The notes below the pieces were generated by a model. The model did not search any database, was not told the origin of the DNA, and saw only the letters and a list, made by a program, of their open reading frames with translations. Shown piece by piece: positions 34,057 through 42,637 of a stretch of DNA of 64,000 nucleotides. Source of the stretch: Actinoplanes nipponensis (GTDB lineage Bacteria > Actinomycetota > Actinomycetes > Mycobacteriales > Micromonosporaceae); contig NZ_BOMQ01000047.1 of the NCBI RefSeq assembly GCF_016862275.1, positions 1-64,000 of the forward strand, given 5' to 3'. Position 1 is the first letter of the stretch. Each line of letters starts with the position of its first letter. A program made the position numbers and the translations under genes.

Positions 34057-35106
34057 GTGCCCACTGATCGCCCGATCATCGTCGTCGGCTGCCCGCGCTC
34101 GGGCACCACGATGCTCCAGCTCATGCTGCACGCCCACCCGCGCATCGCGATCCCGCCCGAGACCCGCTTCGTGCTGGCGGTCTACGCCGAACGCCGGACC
34201 TTCGGCGACCTGACGGTGGCGGCCAACCGGCGCGCGCTGGCCCGCCGGATCGTCGACCGTCCGGAGACCCGCTTCGGCGACCTCGGCCTCGACCCCGAGG
34301 ACGTGGTCGAGCGGATCGCGGCCGGTCCGGGCACGCTCGGCTCGGCGCTGGGCACGGTCTTCCAGCGGTACGCGGCCCGTTTCGGCAAGCCCCGCTGGGG
34401 TGACAAGCGGCCGGCGTACCTGCACAACGTCGACATGCTGCTGCGGCTCTTCCCGGACGCGCAGTTCATCAACATCGTCCGGGACGGCCGGGACTGCGTG
34501 GCCTCGCTGAAGGAGATGTCCTGGCACCGCAAGGACATCTACGCCACCGTCGCCGCCTGGGCGCGCGCGGTCGACGACGCCCGCCGGGCCGCCCGGCGCC
34601 TCGGCCCGGACCAGTGGCACGAGGTGCGGTACGAGGACCTCGTGACCGACCCGCACGGCCGGCTCGCCGCCGTGTGCGCGTACCTGGGTGAGAAGTACGA
34701 CCCGGCGATGGCGGAGCCGTCCGCGGTGGCGCGGGTCGCGGTGCCGTCGTTCAAGACGTGGCACGCGCTGACCCACGCGCCGGTGACCACCGGCCGGGTG
34801 CAGAGCTGGGCGACCCGGCTGGACCCGGAGGAGATCGCGCTCTGCGAGGCCGCGCTCGGCAGCCGGCTGGTGGCCGGCGGCTACGAGCTGTCCGGCACGG
34901 CCCGCCCGGCCCCGGCCGAGCTGCTGCGGTACGGCTGGACGGCCGCGCCGCAACGCCTGGCGCCGGCCCGCCGCGGGCTGAGCCGGGCCGCGAGCCGGCT
35001 ACGCCCCGGCCGGCGCGTGGCCTACGTGCCGGGGACGGTGCTGGCGCAGCGCGGCGCCTCGGAGCCGCACGCGGCGAGCGACCGGATCGACGCCGGACGG
35101 CCGTGA
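34057..35106 (+). CDS. Sulfotransferase family protein
   Basis: Predicted PAPS-dependent sulfotransferase. The 349-residue protein has the 5'-phosphosulfate loop CPRSGTTMLQ (residues 12-21), the 3'-phosphate motif region INIVRDGRDCVASL, and VRYEDLVTDPHGRLAAVCAYL, all typical of the Sulfotransfer_3 group. A basic Arg/Ala-rich tail follows residue 270. GTG at 34057 has GGAGGTG upstream. It stands alone between the flagellar and chemotaxis genes, preceded by an AT-rich stretch (about 33985-34025) that could hold its promoter. The acceptor is unknown; a surface glycan or flagellin is a guess from context. Confidence 0.9.
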   Translation: MPTDRPIIVVGCPRSGTTMLQLMLHAHPRIAIPPETRFVLAVYAERRTFGDLTVAANRRALARRIVDRPETRFGDLGLDPEDVVERIAAGPGTLGSALGTVFQRYAARFGKPRWGDKRPAYLHNVDMLLRLFPDAQFINIVRDGRDCVASLKEMSWHRKDIYATVAAWARAVDDARRAARRLGPDQWHEVRYEDLVTDPHGRLAAVCAYLGEKYDPAMAEPSAVARVAVPSFKTWHALTHAPVTTGRVQSWATRLDPEEIALCEAALGSRLVAGGYELSGTARPAPAELLRYGWTAAPQRLAPARRGLSRAASRLRPGRRVAYVPGTVLAQRGASEPHAASDRIDAGRP

Positions 35107-35126
35107 CCGGGCGCCGTGGCGCCCGG
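35107..35126. terminator. Hairpin between convergent sulfotransferase and che operon
   Basis: CCGGGCGCC and GGCGCCCGG form a perfect nine-base stem around GT, immediately after the sulfotransferase stop and 25 bases beyond the last che-operon stop. Confidence 0.7.
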
Positions 35127-35151
35127 TCCGGCCCGGTCCGGCGCGCCGGGG

Positions 35152-35637
35152 TCAGGCGATCGACAGGGAGAGCTTGCCCTTGCCGTACCGGGCCACCTCG
35201 ACCGTGAGGTCCAGGCGCTTGCCCAGGGCGAGCAGGTGCGCGCGGGCATCGTTCGGGATGTCCATCCCGGGGTAGATGACCTGGTAGAGCTTGACGTGCG
35301 GCGCCCCCTCCCGGTTGAGCAGGCTGGTCAGCACGTTGCAGAGCTCGAAGACGTTCTCGGCCAGGTTCGGGAAGAGCGTCTTCTCCTCGATGCTGTCTTC
35401 GGCGGCGCCGGCCGGGAGCAGGCCCAGCGCGGCCCCCGCGTTGGCCGCCAGCGCCAGCTGCATGCCGAGCACCGCGTAGAGCTGCTGCGACGTGTCCGTG
35501 TAGACGGCGAGCACAGCGGTGGGCAGGTCGCTCGCCGTCATGGGGTCGCCCGGCGAGACGTTCACGTCCCGGCCGAGCAGATCCTCGAAGAGGTTGCGGA
35601 CGGTGAGGGCGACGGGGATAACCGAGGTGTCAGACAT
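35152..35637 (-). CDS. CheX-like protein at the end of the che operon
   Basis: 161 residues, not a standard annotated chemotaxis protein. Its layout resembles the neighbouring CheX-like protein: a segment NLAENVFELCNVLTSLLNRE carries Glu98-x-x-Asn101, aligned by eye with GELANIVGGNVKAML of the neighbour (Glu92, Asn95). CheC/CheX phosphatases use such an ExxN pair to remove phosphate from CheY. So a second CheY-P phosphatase or a non-catalytic paralogue is plausible, though unproven. ATG at 35637, seven bases after cheY. Confidence 0.8.
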   Translation of the reverse strand: MSDTSVIPVALTVRNLFEDLLGRDVNVSPGDPMTASDLPTAVLAVYTDTSQQLYAVLGMQLALAANAGAALGLLPAGAAEDSIEEKTLFPNLAENVFELCNVLTSLLNREGAPHVKLYQVIYPGMDIPNDARAHLLALGKRLDLTVEVARYGKGKLSLSIA

Positions 35638-35644
35638 ATGTATA

Positions 35645-36007
35645 TCATCCCAAAATAGGAGAGAAGACCTCGTCGAAACGTTCCGCTGTGAAGGGCTTGA
35701 CGATGAAGAACGCCGAGCCGGCGGCCTCCGCCGCCTGTTGCATCTCCGGCGTGCACTCCGAGGTCACGAAGCCGAACTTCACGTTGTTGCCGGCCGCCCG
35801 CAGCTTGCGCAGCACCTCGATGCCGGTCATCTCCGGCATGTTCCAGTCCGAGATCACCAGGTCCGGCTTCTCGGCCACCGCGATGTCCACGGCCTGCTGA
35901 CCGTCCGCGGCCTCGACCAGGTCGTGGTCACCGAAACCGGCCTGCCGCAGGGTCCGGGTCACGATCTGGCGCATCACCCGGCTGTCGTCAGCGATCAGGA
36001 TCTTCAT
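35645..36007 (-). CDS. cheY: CheY-type response regulator (first copy in gene coordinates)
   Basis: Single-domain receiver of 120 residues. Phosphoacceptor Asp54 in LVISDWNMPEMTG, acidic pair Asp7/Asp8, Thr82 in GFVTSE and Lys104 in IVKPF are all present. ATG at 36007 overlaps the stop of cheX (ATGA). It has no output domain, so it should act on the motor or as a phosphate sink. Confidence 0.93.
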   Translation of the reverse strand: MKILIADDSRVMRQIVTRTLRQAGFGDHDLVEAADGQQAVDIAVAEKPDLVISDWNMPEMTGIEVLRKLRAAGNNVKFGFVTSECTPEMQQAAEAAGSAFFIVKPFTAERFDEVFSPILG

Positions 36008-36480
36008 GCGCTTGCCTCCTGCTTCACGCTCTGCCACATGGAGATGGACACCGGCTCACCGGCCCAGGTGCCGTACAGGCCGCTGATCCGCTCGGCCGCC
36101 GGGTAGTACGAGGCCGTGTCGGGCGCCAGCACCACGGTCGGCAGCGACAGGAAGCACCCGGCCGGGAGCATCGCCTTGACATTGCCGCCGACGATGTTGG
36201 CCAGCTCCCCGAGCACGTCGGAGATGTCCTCCTGGCCGACCTCGTCGGGCTCCATGGCCAGGAACGCCGCGGCCGCCCGCGTGGCCGCCTGCACCGACGA
36301 GGCGTAGACGAGGTGGCCGTGCCAGCTGCCGGTGATGGAGACCGTCGAGTGCACCTCGGTCGGCTGCTTGACCTCACCGTTCTGCACCAGCGGGCTCACC
36401 CCCTCGGGATCGAGGTACGACACCCACACCTGCTCCACCATCTCGGCGAGGTCTCCCTCGGTCACCACGGGTTCGCTCAT
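36004..36480 (-). CDS. cheX: CheX-type chemotaxis phosphatase
   Basis: 158 residues resembling CheX/CheC. The key helix EDISDVLGELANIVGGNVKA has Glu92 and Asn95, the usual CheY-P dephosphorylation pair, and the N-terminal part contains a second beta-rich region (STVSITGSWHGHLVYASS). It lies between two cheY genes with overlapping stop and start codons on both sides, which fits a phosphatase for one or both of them. Confidence 0.85.
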   Translation of the reverse strand: MSEPVVTEGDLAEMVEQVWVSYLDPEGVSPLVQNGEVKQPTEVHSTVSITGSWHGHLVYASSVQAATRAAAAFLAMEPDEVGQEDISDVLGELANIVGGNVKAMLPAGCFLSLPTVVLAPDTASYYPAAERISGLYGTWAGEPVSISMWQSVKQEASA

Positions 36481-36863
36481 GAGTTCGCTCCGGTCGGGAC
36501 GAGGCCCAGCAGGGCCAACTTTTCGATCATCGCGCCCTCCGTGAAGGGCTTGATCACGTATTCGTGGGCGCCCGCGGCGAGGGCCCGGACGATCTGGCTC
36601 TGCTCGCTCTCGGTCGTGACCATGACCAGCGTCATCTCGCGCAACCGGGGCTCGGCGCGCACCTTCGTCACGAACTCGAGCCCGTTCATGTTGGGCATGT
36701 TCCAGTCGATGAGGGCCAACTCCGGCACCTCGGTCATCGTGGCCAGCAGGTCGAGGGCCTCCTGGCCGTCACCGGCCTCGACCGCGTCGAAATTCAGCTT
36801 GGCGACGATGCGCTTGAGAATCATCCGCATCGCCCGGGAATCGTCGATCACCATGGCACGCAC
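36477..36863 (-). CDS. cheY: CheY-type response regulator (second copy)
   Basis: Single-domain receiver of 128 residues. Asp7/Asp8 in VIDDSR, phosphoacceptor Asp53 in LALIDWNMPNMNGLEF, Thr in VMVTTESE and Lys in YVIKPFTEG are intact. It differs considerably from the neighbouring CheY, so the two probably have separate jobs. Start GTG at 36863; ATG at 36854 is an alternative. Coupled to cheX downstream. Confidence 0.93.
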   Translation of the reverse strand: MRAMVIDDSRAMRMILKRIVAKLNFDAVEAGDGQEALDLLATMTEVPELALIDWNMPNMNGLEFVTKVRAEPRLREMTLVMVTTESEQSQIVRALAAGAHEYVIKPFTEGAMIEKLALLGLVPTGANS

Positions 36864-36869
36864 CGCAGC

Positions 36870-37715
36870 TCACCCCTTCCTCGCGGCGCCGGCGGGCGCC
36901 GCGCTCCGCACTCGATAGGCAGAGGTCCGGCCGGCCGCCACCCGTTCGTAGTTGTCATCGATGCCGATGGTCGTCTCGGCCGCGCCGAGAAACAGCCAGC
37001 CGTCCGGCCGCAGCAGCCGGGCGACGTTGCGCAGCACCGACTTCTTCGTCGCGACGTCGAAGTAGATGAGCACGTTGCGCAGGAAGATCACGTCGAACGG
37101 CGGCATCGCCGGCAACGGCGCGGTCAGGTTCATCAGCTTGAACGACACGTTGCGCCGCAGCCCCGGGGTGATCCGCCAGTGCGCGCCGGACCGCTCGAAG
37201 TACTGCACCAGCTGGGCCGCCGGCAGCCCCCGGTTGACCTCGACCTGGCTGTACTCGGCCGCCTCGGCCCGCTTGATCATCTCGGTGGAGATGTCGCTGC
37301 CCACGATCTCGTACGACCACCCGGCCGGCAGGTTCTCCTGCAACGTGATGGCCAGGCTGTACGCCTCCTGACCGCTGGAGCTGGCCGCCGACCAGAGCCG
37401 GATCGTGCGGTTGGCGCCCCGGGTCCGTACCAGCTCCGGCAGCACGACGTCGGTCAGCGCGGAGAACGGCTCCCGGTCCCGGAACCACGAGGTCTCGTTG
37501 GTGGTCAGCGCGTCCACGATGCGCCGCTGGTCGGCCGGGTTGGGCCGGCGCTGGAGATTGGCCAGGAACTCCCCGACGCTGGCCGCGCCGACCTGGCGGG
37601 CCACCGGGATCAGCCGCGCCTCGACCAGGTACTCCTTGCCTGGGGCGAGCACGATGGCGGCCTCCCGGCGCACCATGGCGGAGACGAACGCGAAGTCGGC
37701 GGCCGAGAGCGTCAT
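36870..37715 (-). CDS. cheR: Chemotaxis methyltransferase CheR
   Basis: Methylates receptor glutamates using S-adenosylmethionine. It has 281 residues: an N-terminal helical domain, then DALTTNETSWFRDREPFSAL, the SAM-binding region IRLWSAASSSGQEAYSLAIT, and PFDVIFLRNVLIYFDVATKK, all conserved in CheR. It starts inside the end of cheB (ATGA overlap). Confidence 0.97.
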   Translation of the reverse strand: MTLSAADFAFVSAMVRREAAIVLAPGKEYLVEARLIPVARQVGAASVGEFLANLQRRPNPADQRRIVDALTTNETSWFRDREPFSALTDVVLPELVRTRGANRTIRLWSAASSSGQEAYSLAITLQENLPAGWSYEIVGSDISTEMIKRAEAAEYSQVEVNRGLPAAQLVQYFERSGAHWRITPGLRRNVSFKLMNLTAPLPAMPPFDVIFLRNVLIYFDVATKKSVLRNVARLLRPDGWLFLGAAETTIGIDDNYERVAAGRTSAYRVRSAAPAGAARKG

Positions 37716-38911
37716 CGGGTCACCGCCGCCGGGCGCGTGACGCGGCCGGTCTGGAGCCGCTGCATCAGCGCCCCCGCGATCCGGTCCAGCGGCAGCACCT
37801 CGTCGGCCAGCCCCGCGCCGACCACCGCGCCGGGCATGCCCCAGACCACCGAGCTGGCCTCGTCCTGCGCCAGGATCGCGGCACCCGCGTCACGCAGCAC
37901 CTTCGCACCACCCCGTCCGTCGTATCCCATACCGGTCAGCACCGCGGCGAACGCCGAGGCCCCGTAGAGCGCGGCCACCGATCGGAACATCACATCGACC
38001 GCCGGACGGCACGAGTTCTCCGGCGGAGCGCCGCTGAGCTGGGTCAGCGTCGCGGTGCTCCGGCGCTGGAGCACGAGGTGCCGGTCGCCGGGGGCGATGT
38101 AGACGGTGCCGGGCGCCAGCTCCATCCCGTCGGTCGCCTCGACCACGTGCAGGGCCGTGCTGCGGTCGAGACGCTCGGCGAACATCCGGGTGAAGACCGG
38201 CGGCATGTGCTGGGTCACCACCACCGGCACCGGCAGGTCCGCGGGCAGCGCCTGGAGCACCTTGGTCAGCGCGTCCGGGCCGCCGGTGGAGGAGCCGATC
38301 GCCAGGATGTCGACGCGGCCGAGCGGGCCGGCGCGGCGGGCCGGTCCGGCCGCCACGGGGGCGCCGGGACGGGCGGGCGCCAGGCCCGGCCGGCCGGGCA
38401 CCGGTCCGCCCGGGCGTCCGGCGGCCGGTGGCGCCAGCCCGGGGCGCCCCGGCACGGGGCCGGGTCGTCCCGGCGCGGATCCGGGCCGCGTCGGCGTCCC
38501 GGGAGTGCGGCGGCCGGCCAGCGCGTGGATCTTGGGTACCAGCTGGTCCCGGACGGCCGCGATGGACTCGGCGATCGAGCCGACGTTGCTCGGCTTGGTG
38601 ACGTAGTCGGTGGCCCCGGCGGACAGCGCCTCCAGCGTCGCGCTCGCCCCGGCCGCCGACAGCGTGCTGAACATGATCACCGGCAGCTGCTTGTGCCGCT
38701 TGCGCAGCTCCCGGACGGCGGCGATGCCGTCCATCTGCGGCATCTCGATGTCCATCGTGACCACGTCGGGCTTGAGCTGATCGATCTTCGCCTGGGCCAG
38801 CAGCCCGTTGGCGGCGGTGCCGACCACCTCGATGCCCTGCGCGCCGGTGAGCGAGTCGACGATCAGCCGGCGGACGACCACCGAGTCGTCGACGACCAGG
38901 ACCTTGATCAT
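37712..38911 (-). CDS. cheB: Chemotaxis methylesterase/glutaminase CheB
   Basis: Receptor demethylase controlled by phosphorylation. It has 399 residues: a receiver domain (Asp56 in VVTMDIEMPQMDG), a long Pro/Gly/Arg linker with repeated PGRPG units (about 130-190), and the esterase domain with catalytic Ser in AIGSSTGGPDAL, His in VTQHMPPVF and Asp in LTGMGYDGRGG. Confidence 0.97.
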   Translation of the reverse strand: MIKVLVVDDSVVVRRLIVDSLTGAQGIEVVGTAANGLLAQAKIDQLKPDVVTMDIEMPQMDGIAAVRELRKRHKQLPVIMFSTLSAAGASATLEALSAGATDYVTKPSNVGSIAESIAAVRDQLVPKIHALAGRRTPGTPTRPGSAPGRPGPVPGRPGLAPPAAGRPGGPVPGRPGLAPARPGAPVAAGPARRAGPLGRVDILAIGSSTGGPDALTKVLQALPADLPVPVVVTQHMPPVFTRMFAERLDRSTALHVVEATDGMELAPGTVYIAPGDRHLVLQRRSTATLTQLSGAPPENSCRPAVDVMFRSVAALYGASAFAAVLTGMGYDGRGGAKVLRDAGAAILAQDEASSVVWGMPGAVVGAGLADEVLPLDRIAGALMQRLQTGRVTRPAAVTR

Positions 38912-38927
38912 GAAGTCACCGCGCCCT

Positions 38928-39800
38928 TCACCCGAGCCACGCCGGGCCGAGCGCCGCGACCACCGGCGCGAGCAGCCGGTGGGCCGTGGCGGTGTCCAGC
39001 AGGTCCCGGACGACCAGGGCCTGCACCGCGCCGCTGAGCATGTTCCAGACGCCGCCCGCGCGGTCGGCCAGCGGGATCGCCGCCGTGTCGACGGCCTGCA
39101 CGAGCAGCATCTGGGCGGCCGCGGCCGTCCGCACCCGGTCCGACAGGTACGCCGCCCACGACGCCGAGTGCACCGCCGGGGACCACCCCCCGGCGTTGCG
39201 CCGCGCGTCCTCCGCGGACTGCAACAGCCGGGTCAGGTCGTTGGCCCGGATCGAGCGCAACCGGTCGAGCAGGGCCGACACCGCGTAGTGGTGCGGGCCC
39301 AGGTCGATCGGTTTGCCGGCGGGCAGCTTGCGCAACGCCGACACCCAGCCGGCGCCGAGCATCCGGCGGGTCGTGTCGTCCAGCACCTCGCGCAGATAGC
39401 TGGCCACGGCGGCGTCGCAGAGCAGGCCCGTCGCCGCGGCGGCGGCCTCGCTCTGGGTCGCGTCGCGGCCGGCGCCGTGCCAGGTCCAGGCCATCACGTC
39501 GTAGCGCAGGCAGGTGAGCAGCGAGTCCACCGATCCGATGGGGGCCCGCTCGACCAGCGCCAGCGAGCTGGCCGGGTCGTCGGCCTTGAGGCCCTTCAGC
39601 GACGGCATCCGGCGCGCCGCGCTCTCCACCTCGACCCAGAGCGGCCCGCGGACACCCTCGTCGGGCAGCCGCTCGGCCAGCACCGGCAGGTCCCCGACGC
39701 TGAGGCGCAGGGCGCGCAACAGCACCTCGGCGGTCGCCGACCCGCCGCCGAGGCGGGTCAGGTCGAAGCCGAGGACGGGGGCGCTGACGAGGCTGTACAT
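38928..39800 (-). CDS. Unknown 290-residue protein inside the che operon
   Basis: Not recognised. The protein is helical, rich in Ala, Leu and Arg, and starts MYSLVSAPVLGFDLTRLGGG. There is no signal peptide, membrane helix, receiver, CheW fold or obvious catalytic motif. A central segment with DVMAWTWHGAGRDATQSEA, a run around ATGLLCDAAVASYLREVLDD and a C-terminal segment LADRAGGVWNMLSGAVQALV are the most distinctive parts. Its ATG overlaps the cheW stop by one base and cheB follows 16 bases later, so it is clearly translated with the chemotaxis core. Confidence 0.85.
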   Translation of the reverse strand: MYSLVSAPVLGFDLTRLGGGSATAEVLLRALRLSVGDLPVLAERLPDEGVRGPLWVEVESAARRMPSLKGLKADDPASSLALVERAPIGSVDSLLTCLRYDVMAWTWHGAGRDATQSEAAAAATGLLCDAAVASYLREVLDDTTRRMLGAGWVSALRKLPAGKPIDLGPHHYAVSALLDRLRSIRANDLTRLLQSAEDARRNAGGWSPAVHSASWAAYLSDRVRTAAAAQMLLVQAVDTAAIPLADRAGGVWNMLSGAVQALVVRDLLDTATAHRLLAPVVAALGPAWLG

Positions 39801-40237
39801 CAGGTGGTGGCTCGATACGTGTCGACAGCCTGGTTCACGTCCAGGGCCAGCATCAGCCGCCCGTCCATCTTGAACGTTCCGGTGACCAGCTCGCGGGTCG
39901 GGCCGCTGAGCGTGTCCGGCGGCCCCTCGAACGCCTCGTCGTCGAGGTCCACGACCTCGCCGATCCGGTCCACCAGCAGGCTGACCGGCTCGCCGTCGCC
40001 GCGCAGGATCACGTTCATCACCGGGCCCTGCATGGCCTGGCGGACCAGGCCGAGCTGGACCCGCAGGTCGACCGCGGCGATCACCTGCCCGCGCAGGTTG
40101 AACAGCCCGCCGACGGCCGGCGGGGCCAGCGGCACGGGGGTGTACTCGTTGTACGAGAGCACCTCCTGCACGGTGTGCACCTCGACCCCGAAGAGCTGGT
40201 CGGCCACCTCGAAGGTGGCGAACTGACGGCTCGCCAT
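39800..40237 (-). CDS. cheW: Chemotaxis adapter protein CheW
   Basis: Links receptors to CheA. It has 145 residues with the CheW fold: FATFEVADQLFGVEVHTVQE, then VGGLFNLRGQVIAAVDLRVQ and LLVDRIGEVVDLDDEAFEG. It starts two bases before the end of the cheA stop region and is coupled to the unknown gene downstream. Confidence 0.96.
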   Translation of the reverse strand: MASRQFATFEVADQLFGVEVHTVQEVLSYNEYTPVPLAPPAVGGLFNLRGQVIAAVDLRVQLGLVRQAMQGPVMNVILRGDGEPVSLLVDRIGEVVDLDDEAFEGPPDTLSGPTRELVTGTFKMDGRLMLALDVNQAVDTYRATT

Positions 40238-40238
40238 G

Positions 40239-42578
40239 TCAGGCCTCCACCAGCATCGGGTCGGGCACCTCGGTGTAGAAGTTCGGGTCGGCGGCCAGGA
40301 TGGCCCGGCGCACGTCGAGCAGCTCGGTCACCCGCTGCTGGATGACCGCGGTGCCGACCAGGCCGTCCTCCTCCGCCTCGCGGCGCGCGGTGGTGGAGTT
40401 CTCGGCGATGTCGACGATCCGGTCGACCACCAGCGCCACGCTGCGCTCGCCCTCGCTGTAGACGACCACGGACACGGTGTCGCCCTCCTCCGTCTCGCTG
40501 TACGCCCCGAGCAGGTGCGACAGGCGCACCAGCGGCAGGATCTGGCCCCGGTACTGCACGACCTCGCGCGACCCGGCGTGCTCGATCCGGTCCCGCGGGA
40601 ACTCCTCGAGCCGGGTCACCGCGTCCAGCGGGATCGCCACCCGGCGTTCCCCGACGGCCGTGACCAGCAGGCGCTCGCCGTTGGCGGGTCCGCCGCTGGC
40701 CCGCGACGTGCCGACCAGATTCTCCCGGTCGGAGTCCGCGGTCAGGTGCGAGCGCCGGGCCAGCGAGGAGACGTCGAGGATCAGGCCGACCTTGCCGTCG
40801 CCCAGGATGGTGGCGCCGGCGTACAGGCCGATGTCCTTGAACCGGCTGTTGAGCGCCTTGACCACCACTTCCTCGGTGTTCAGGACGCGGTCCACGACCA
40901 GGCCGAACCGGCGGCCGTCGGCGTGCAGCACCATGATGTAGACACCCTGGTCGCCGCCGACGTCCAGGCCGAGGGCCCGGTCCAGGCGGACCAGCGGGAG
41001 CAGCTTGCCGCGCAGCCGGTAGACGGGCGCGCCGGAGGCGTACTCGATCTTCGTGGACTGGCCGTCGATGAAGACCAGCTCCAGCACGGCCACCTGCGGC
41101 ACCACGTAGCGCTGGTCGCCGCAGTCCACGGTCAGCGCCTGGATGATGGCCAGGGTCAGCGGGATGGTGAGGCGCCAGACCGTACCCTCGCCCAGCGTCG
41201 AGTCGACGCTGACCGCGCCGCCGATCCGTTCGATGTTGGTCTTGACCACGTCCATGCCGACGCCGCGGCCGGACACGTTGGTCACCTTGGCCGCGGTGGA
41301 GAAGCCGGGCTGGAAGACCATCGCCATGATCTCGCGCTTGTCCATCGTGGCGATCTGCTCGGCGCGCAGCAGTCCCTTCTCGACGGCCTTGGCGGCGATC
41401 CGGTCCACGTCCATGCCGGCGCCGTCGTCGGCCACGTCGACCGCGACGTGCCCGCCCTCGTGGTACGCCCGCAGGGTCAGCGTGCCGACGGCCGGCTTGC
41501 CGGCCGCGACCCGCTTGTCGGCCTCCTCGATGCCGTGGTCCACCGCGTTGCGCACCAGGTGCGTCAGCGGGTCCTTGACCGCTTCGAGCAGGCTGCGGTC
41601 GAGCTCGGTCTCCTTGCCCTCCATCACCAGCTCGACCTGCTTGCCGAGGGACTGGCTGAGGTCCCGGATGACCCGGGGCAGCTTGGACCAGATGTGCTCG
41701 ATGGGCTGCATCCGGGTCTTCATGATGCCCTCTTGCAGCTCACTGGTGATCATGCCGAGCCGCTGGGCGCTGCGGACCAGGCCGGAGTCGCCGGTCTCCA
41801 TCACGCCGCGGACCAGCTGGTTGCGGGCCAGCACCAGCTCGCCGACCAGGTTCATCAGCCCGTCCAGCAGGTCGACGTCGACCCGGATGGCGCTGTCGGC
41901 GACGCTGCGCTTGGGCGCCTGGGCCTGCAGCGCCTCGCTGACCGCGGCCGGCTGGGCCTTGCCCTCCTCGAGCAGGATCGCGCCGAGCTTGCGCTCGTCG
42001 CCCTCGAGCTGCTGCTGGAGGGCGGAGCCGACGTCGCTGGGCGCCGCGGCGCCGGACTCGACGAGCATCTCGCCGAGCGGCTTCCGCTGCCCCTCCACGG
42101 GCTCGGGGGCCGGGCGTACGGGCTTCTCCTCCAGCGGTTCCGGGGCCTCGACGGCCCCGGTGGACGCCACGGGCGCGGCGGCGGCCTCGGCCGGCGCGTT
42201 CATCTGGGCGTGCACCGCCGTGATGATGCTGTCGACGTCGACGTCGCCCTCGTTGCCGTCCTGCTCGATGGCCTCCAGCAGCGAACGGACGCCGTCGATG
42301 GTGGCGAGCAGCGTGGTGATCGTCGTCGGCGTGACCGGCTGCACCCCGTCCCGCAGGCGCGACAGCAGTGACTCGCCGGCGTGGGCGAGCGTCTCGAGCC
42401 GACTGAACGCCAGGAATCCACTCGTACCCTTGATGGTGTGGATTGCCCGGAAGATGCGTGAGATCAGGTCACGCGAGCCCGGCTCCTGCTCGAGGGCGAC
42501 GAGATCCCGGTCGATCTGATCCAGGTTCTCGTGGCTCTCCATCAGGAATTCGCCGACGATCTCGCCAAGGTCTTCCAC
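40239..42578 (-). CDS. cheA: Chemotaxis histidine kinase CheA
   Basis: Central kinase of chemotaxis. It has 779 residues: Hpt domain with phospho-His47 in RAIHTIKGTSGFLAFSRLE, a linker, the dimerisation helices (VDLLDGLMNLVGELVLARNQ), the ATPase domain (LTHLVRNAVDHGIEEADKRV, DDGAGMDVDRIAAKA, NVSGRGVGMDVVKTNIERIG), and the CheW-like domain (LTVDCGDQRYVVPQVAVLEL). A second CheW-like segment follows near the C-terminus (ERLLVTAVGERRVAIPLDAV), an extension over the classical form. GTG at 42578 has AGGAGG six bases upstream. Confidence 0.97.
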   Translation of the reverse strand: MEDLGEIVGEFLMESHENLDQIDRDLVALEQEPGSRDLISRIFRAIHTIKGTSGFLAFSRLETLAHAGESLLSRLRDGVQPVTPTTITTLLATIDGVRSLLEAIEQDGNEGDVDVDSIITAVHAQMNAPAEAAAAPVASTGAVEAPEPLEEKPVRPAPEPVEGQRKPLGEMLVESGAAAPSDVGSALQQQLEGDERKLGAILLEEGKAQPAAVSEALQAQAPKRSVADSAIRVDVDLLDGLMNLVGELVLARNQLVRGVMETGDSGLVRSAQRLGMITSELQEGIMKTRMQPIEHIWSKLPRVIRDLSQSLGKQVELVMEGKETELDRSLLEAVKDPLTHLVRNAVDHGIEEADKRVAAGKPAVGTLTLRAYHEGGHVAVDVADDGAGMDVDRIAAKAVEKGLLRAEQIATMDKREIMAMVFQPGFSTAAKVTNVSGRGVGMDVVKTNIERIGGAVSVDSTLGEGTVWRLTIPLTLAIIQALTVDCGDQRYVVPQVAVLELVFIDGQSTKIEYASGAPVYRLRGKLLPLVRLDRALGLDVGGDQGVYIMVLHADGRRFGLVVDRVLNTEEVVVKALNSRFKDIGLYAGATILGDGKVGLILDVSSLARRSHLTADSDRENLVGTSRASGGPANGERLLVTAVGERRVAIPLDAVTRLEEFPRDRIEHAGSREVVQYRGQILPLVRLSHLLGAYSETEEGDTVSVVVYSEGERSVALVVDRIVDIAENSTTARREAEEDGLVGTAVIQQRVTELLDVRRAILAADPNFYTEVPDPMLVEA

Positions 42579-42610
42579 GGACTACCTCCTGCTCGTTTCC
42601 CATGCTGCTC

Positions 42611-42636
42611 ATCGACCTCCGGGCTCCACACCTGAG
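42611..42636 (-). promoter_or_regulatory. FliA-type promoter candidate of the che operon
   Basis: On the minus strand, CTCA (42636-42633), 16 bases, GTCGAT (42616-42611), about 33 bases before the cheA GTG. The -10 matches only four of six positions, but spacing and the adjacent TcrA-box-like repeat support it. Confidence 0.5.
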
Positions 42637-42637
42637 G

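Noticed and set aside
40236..42371. 711-codon frame opposite cheA
   Set aside because: It is a mirror of the CheA gene in GC-rich DNA; its product is rich in His, Asp, Arg and Gly and has no domain.
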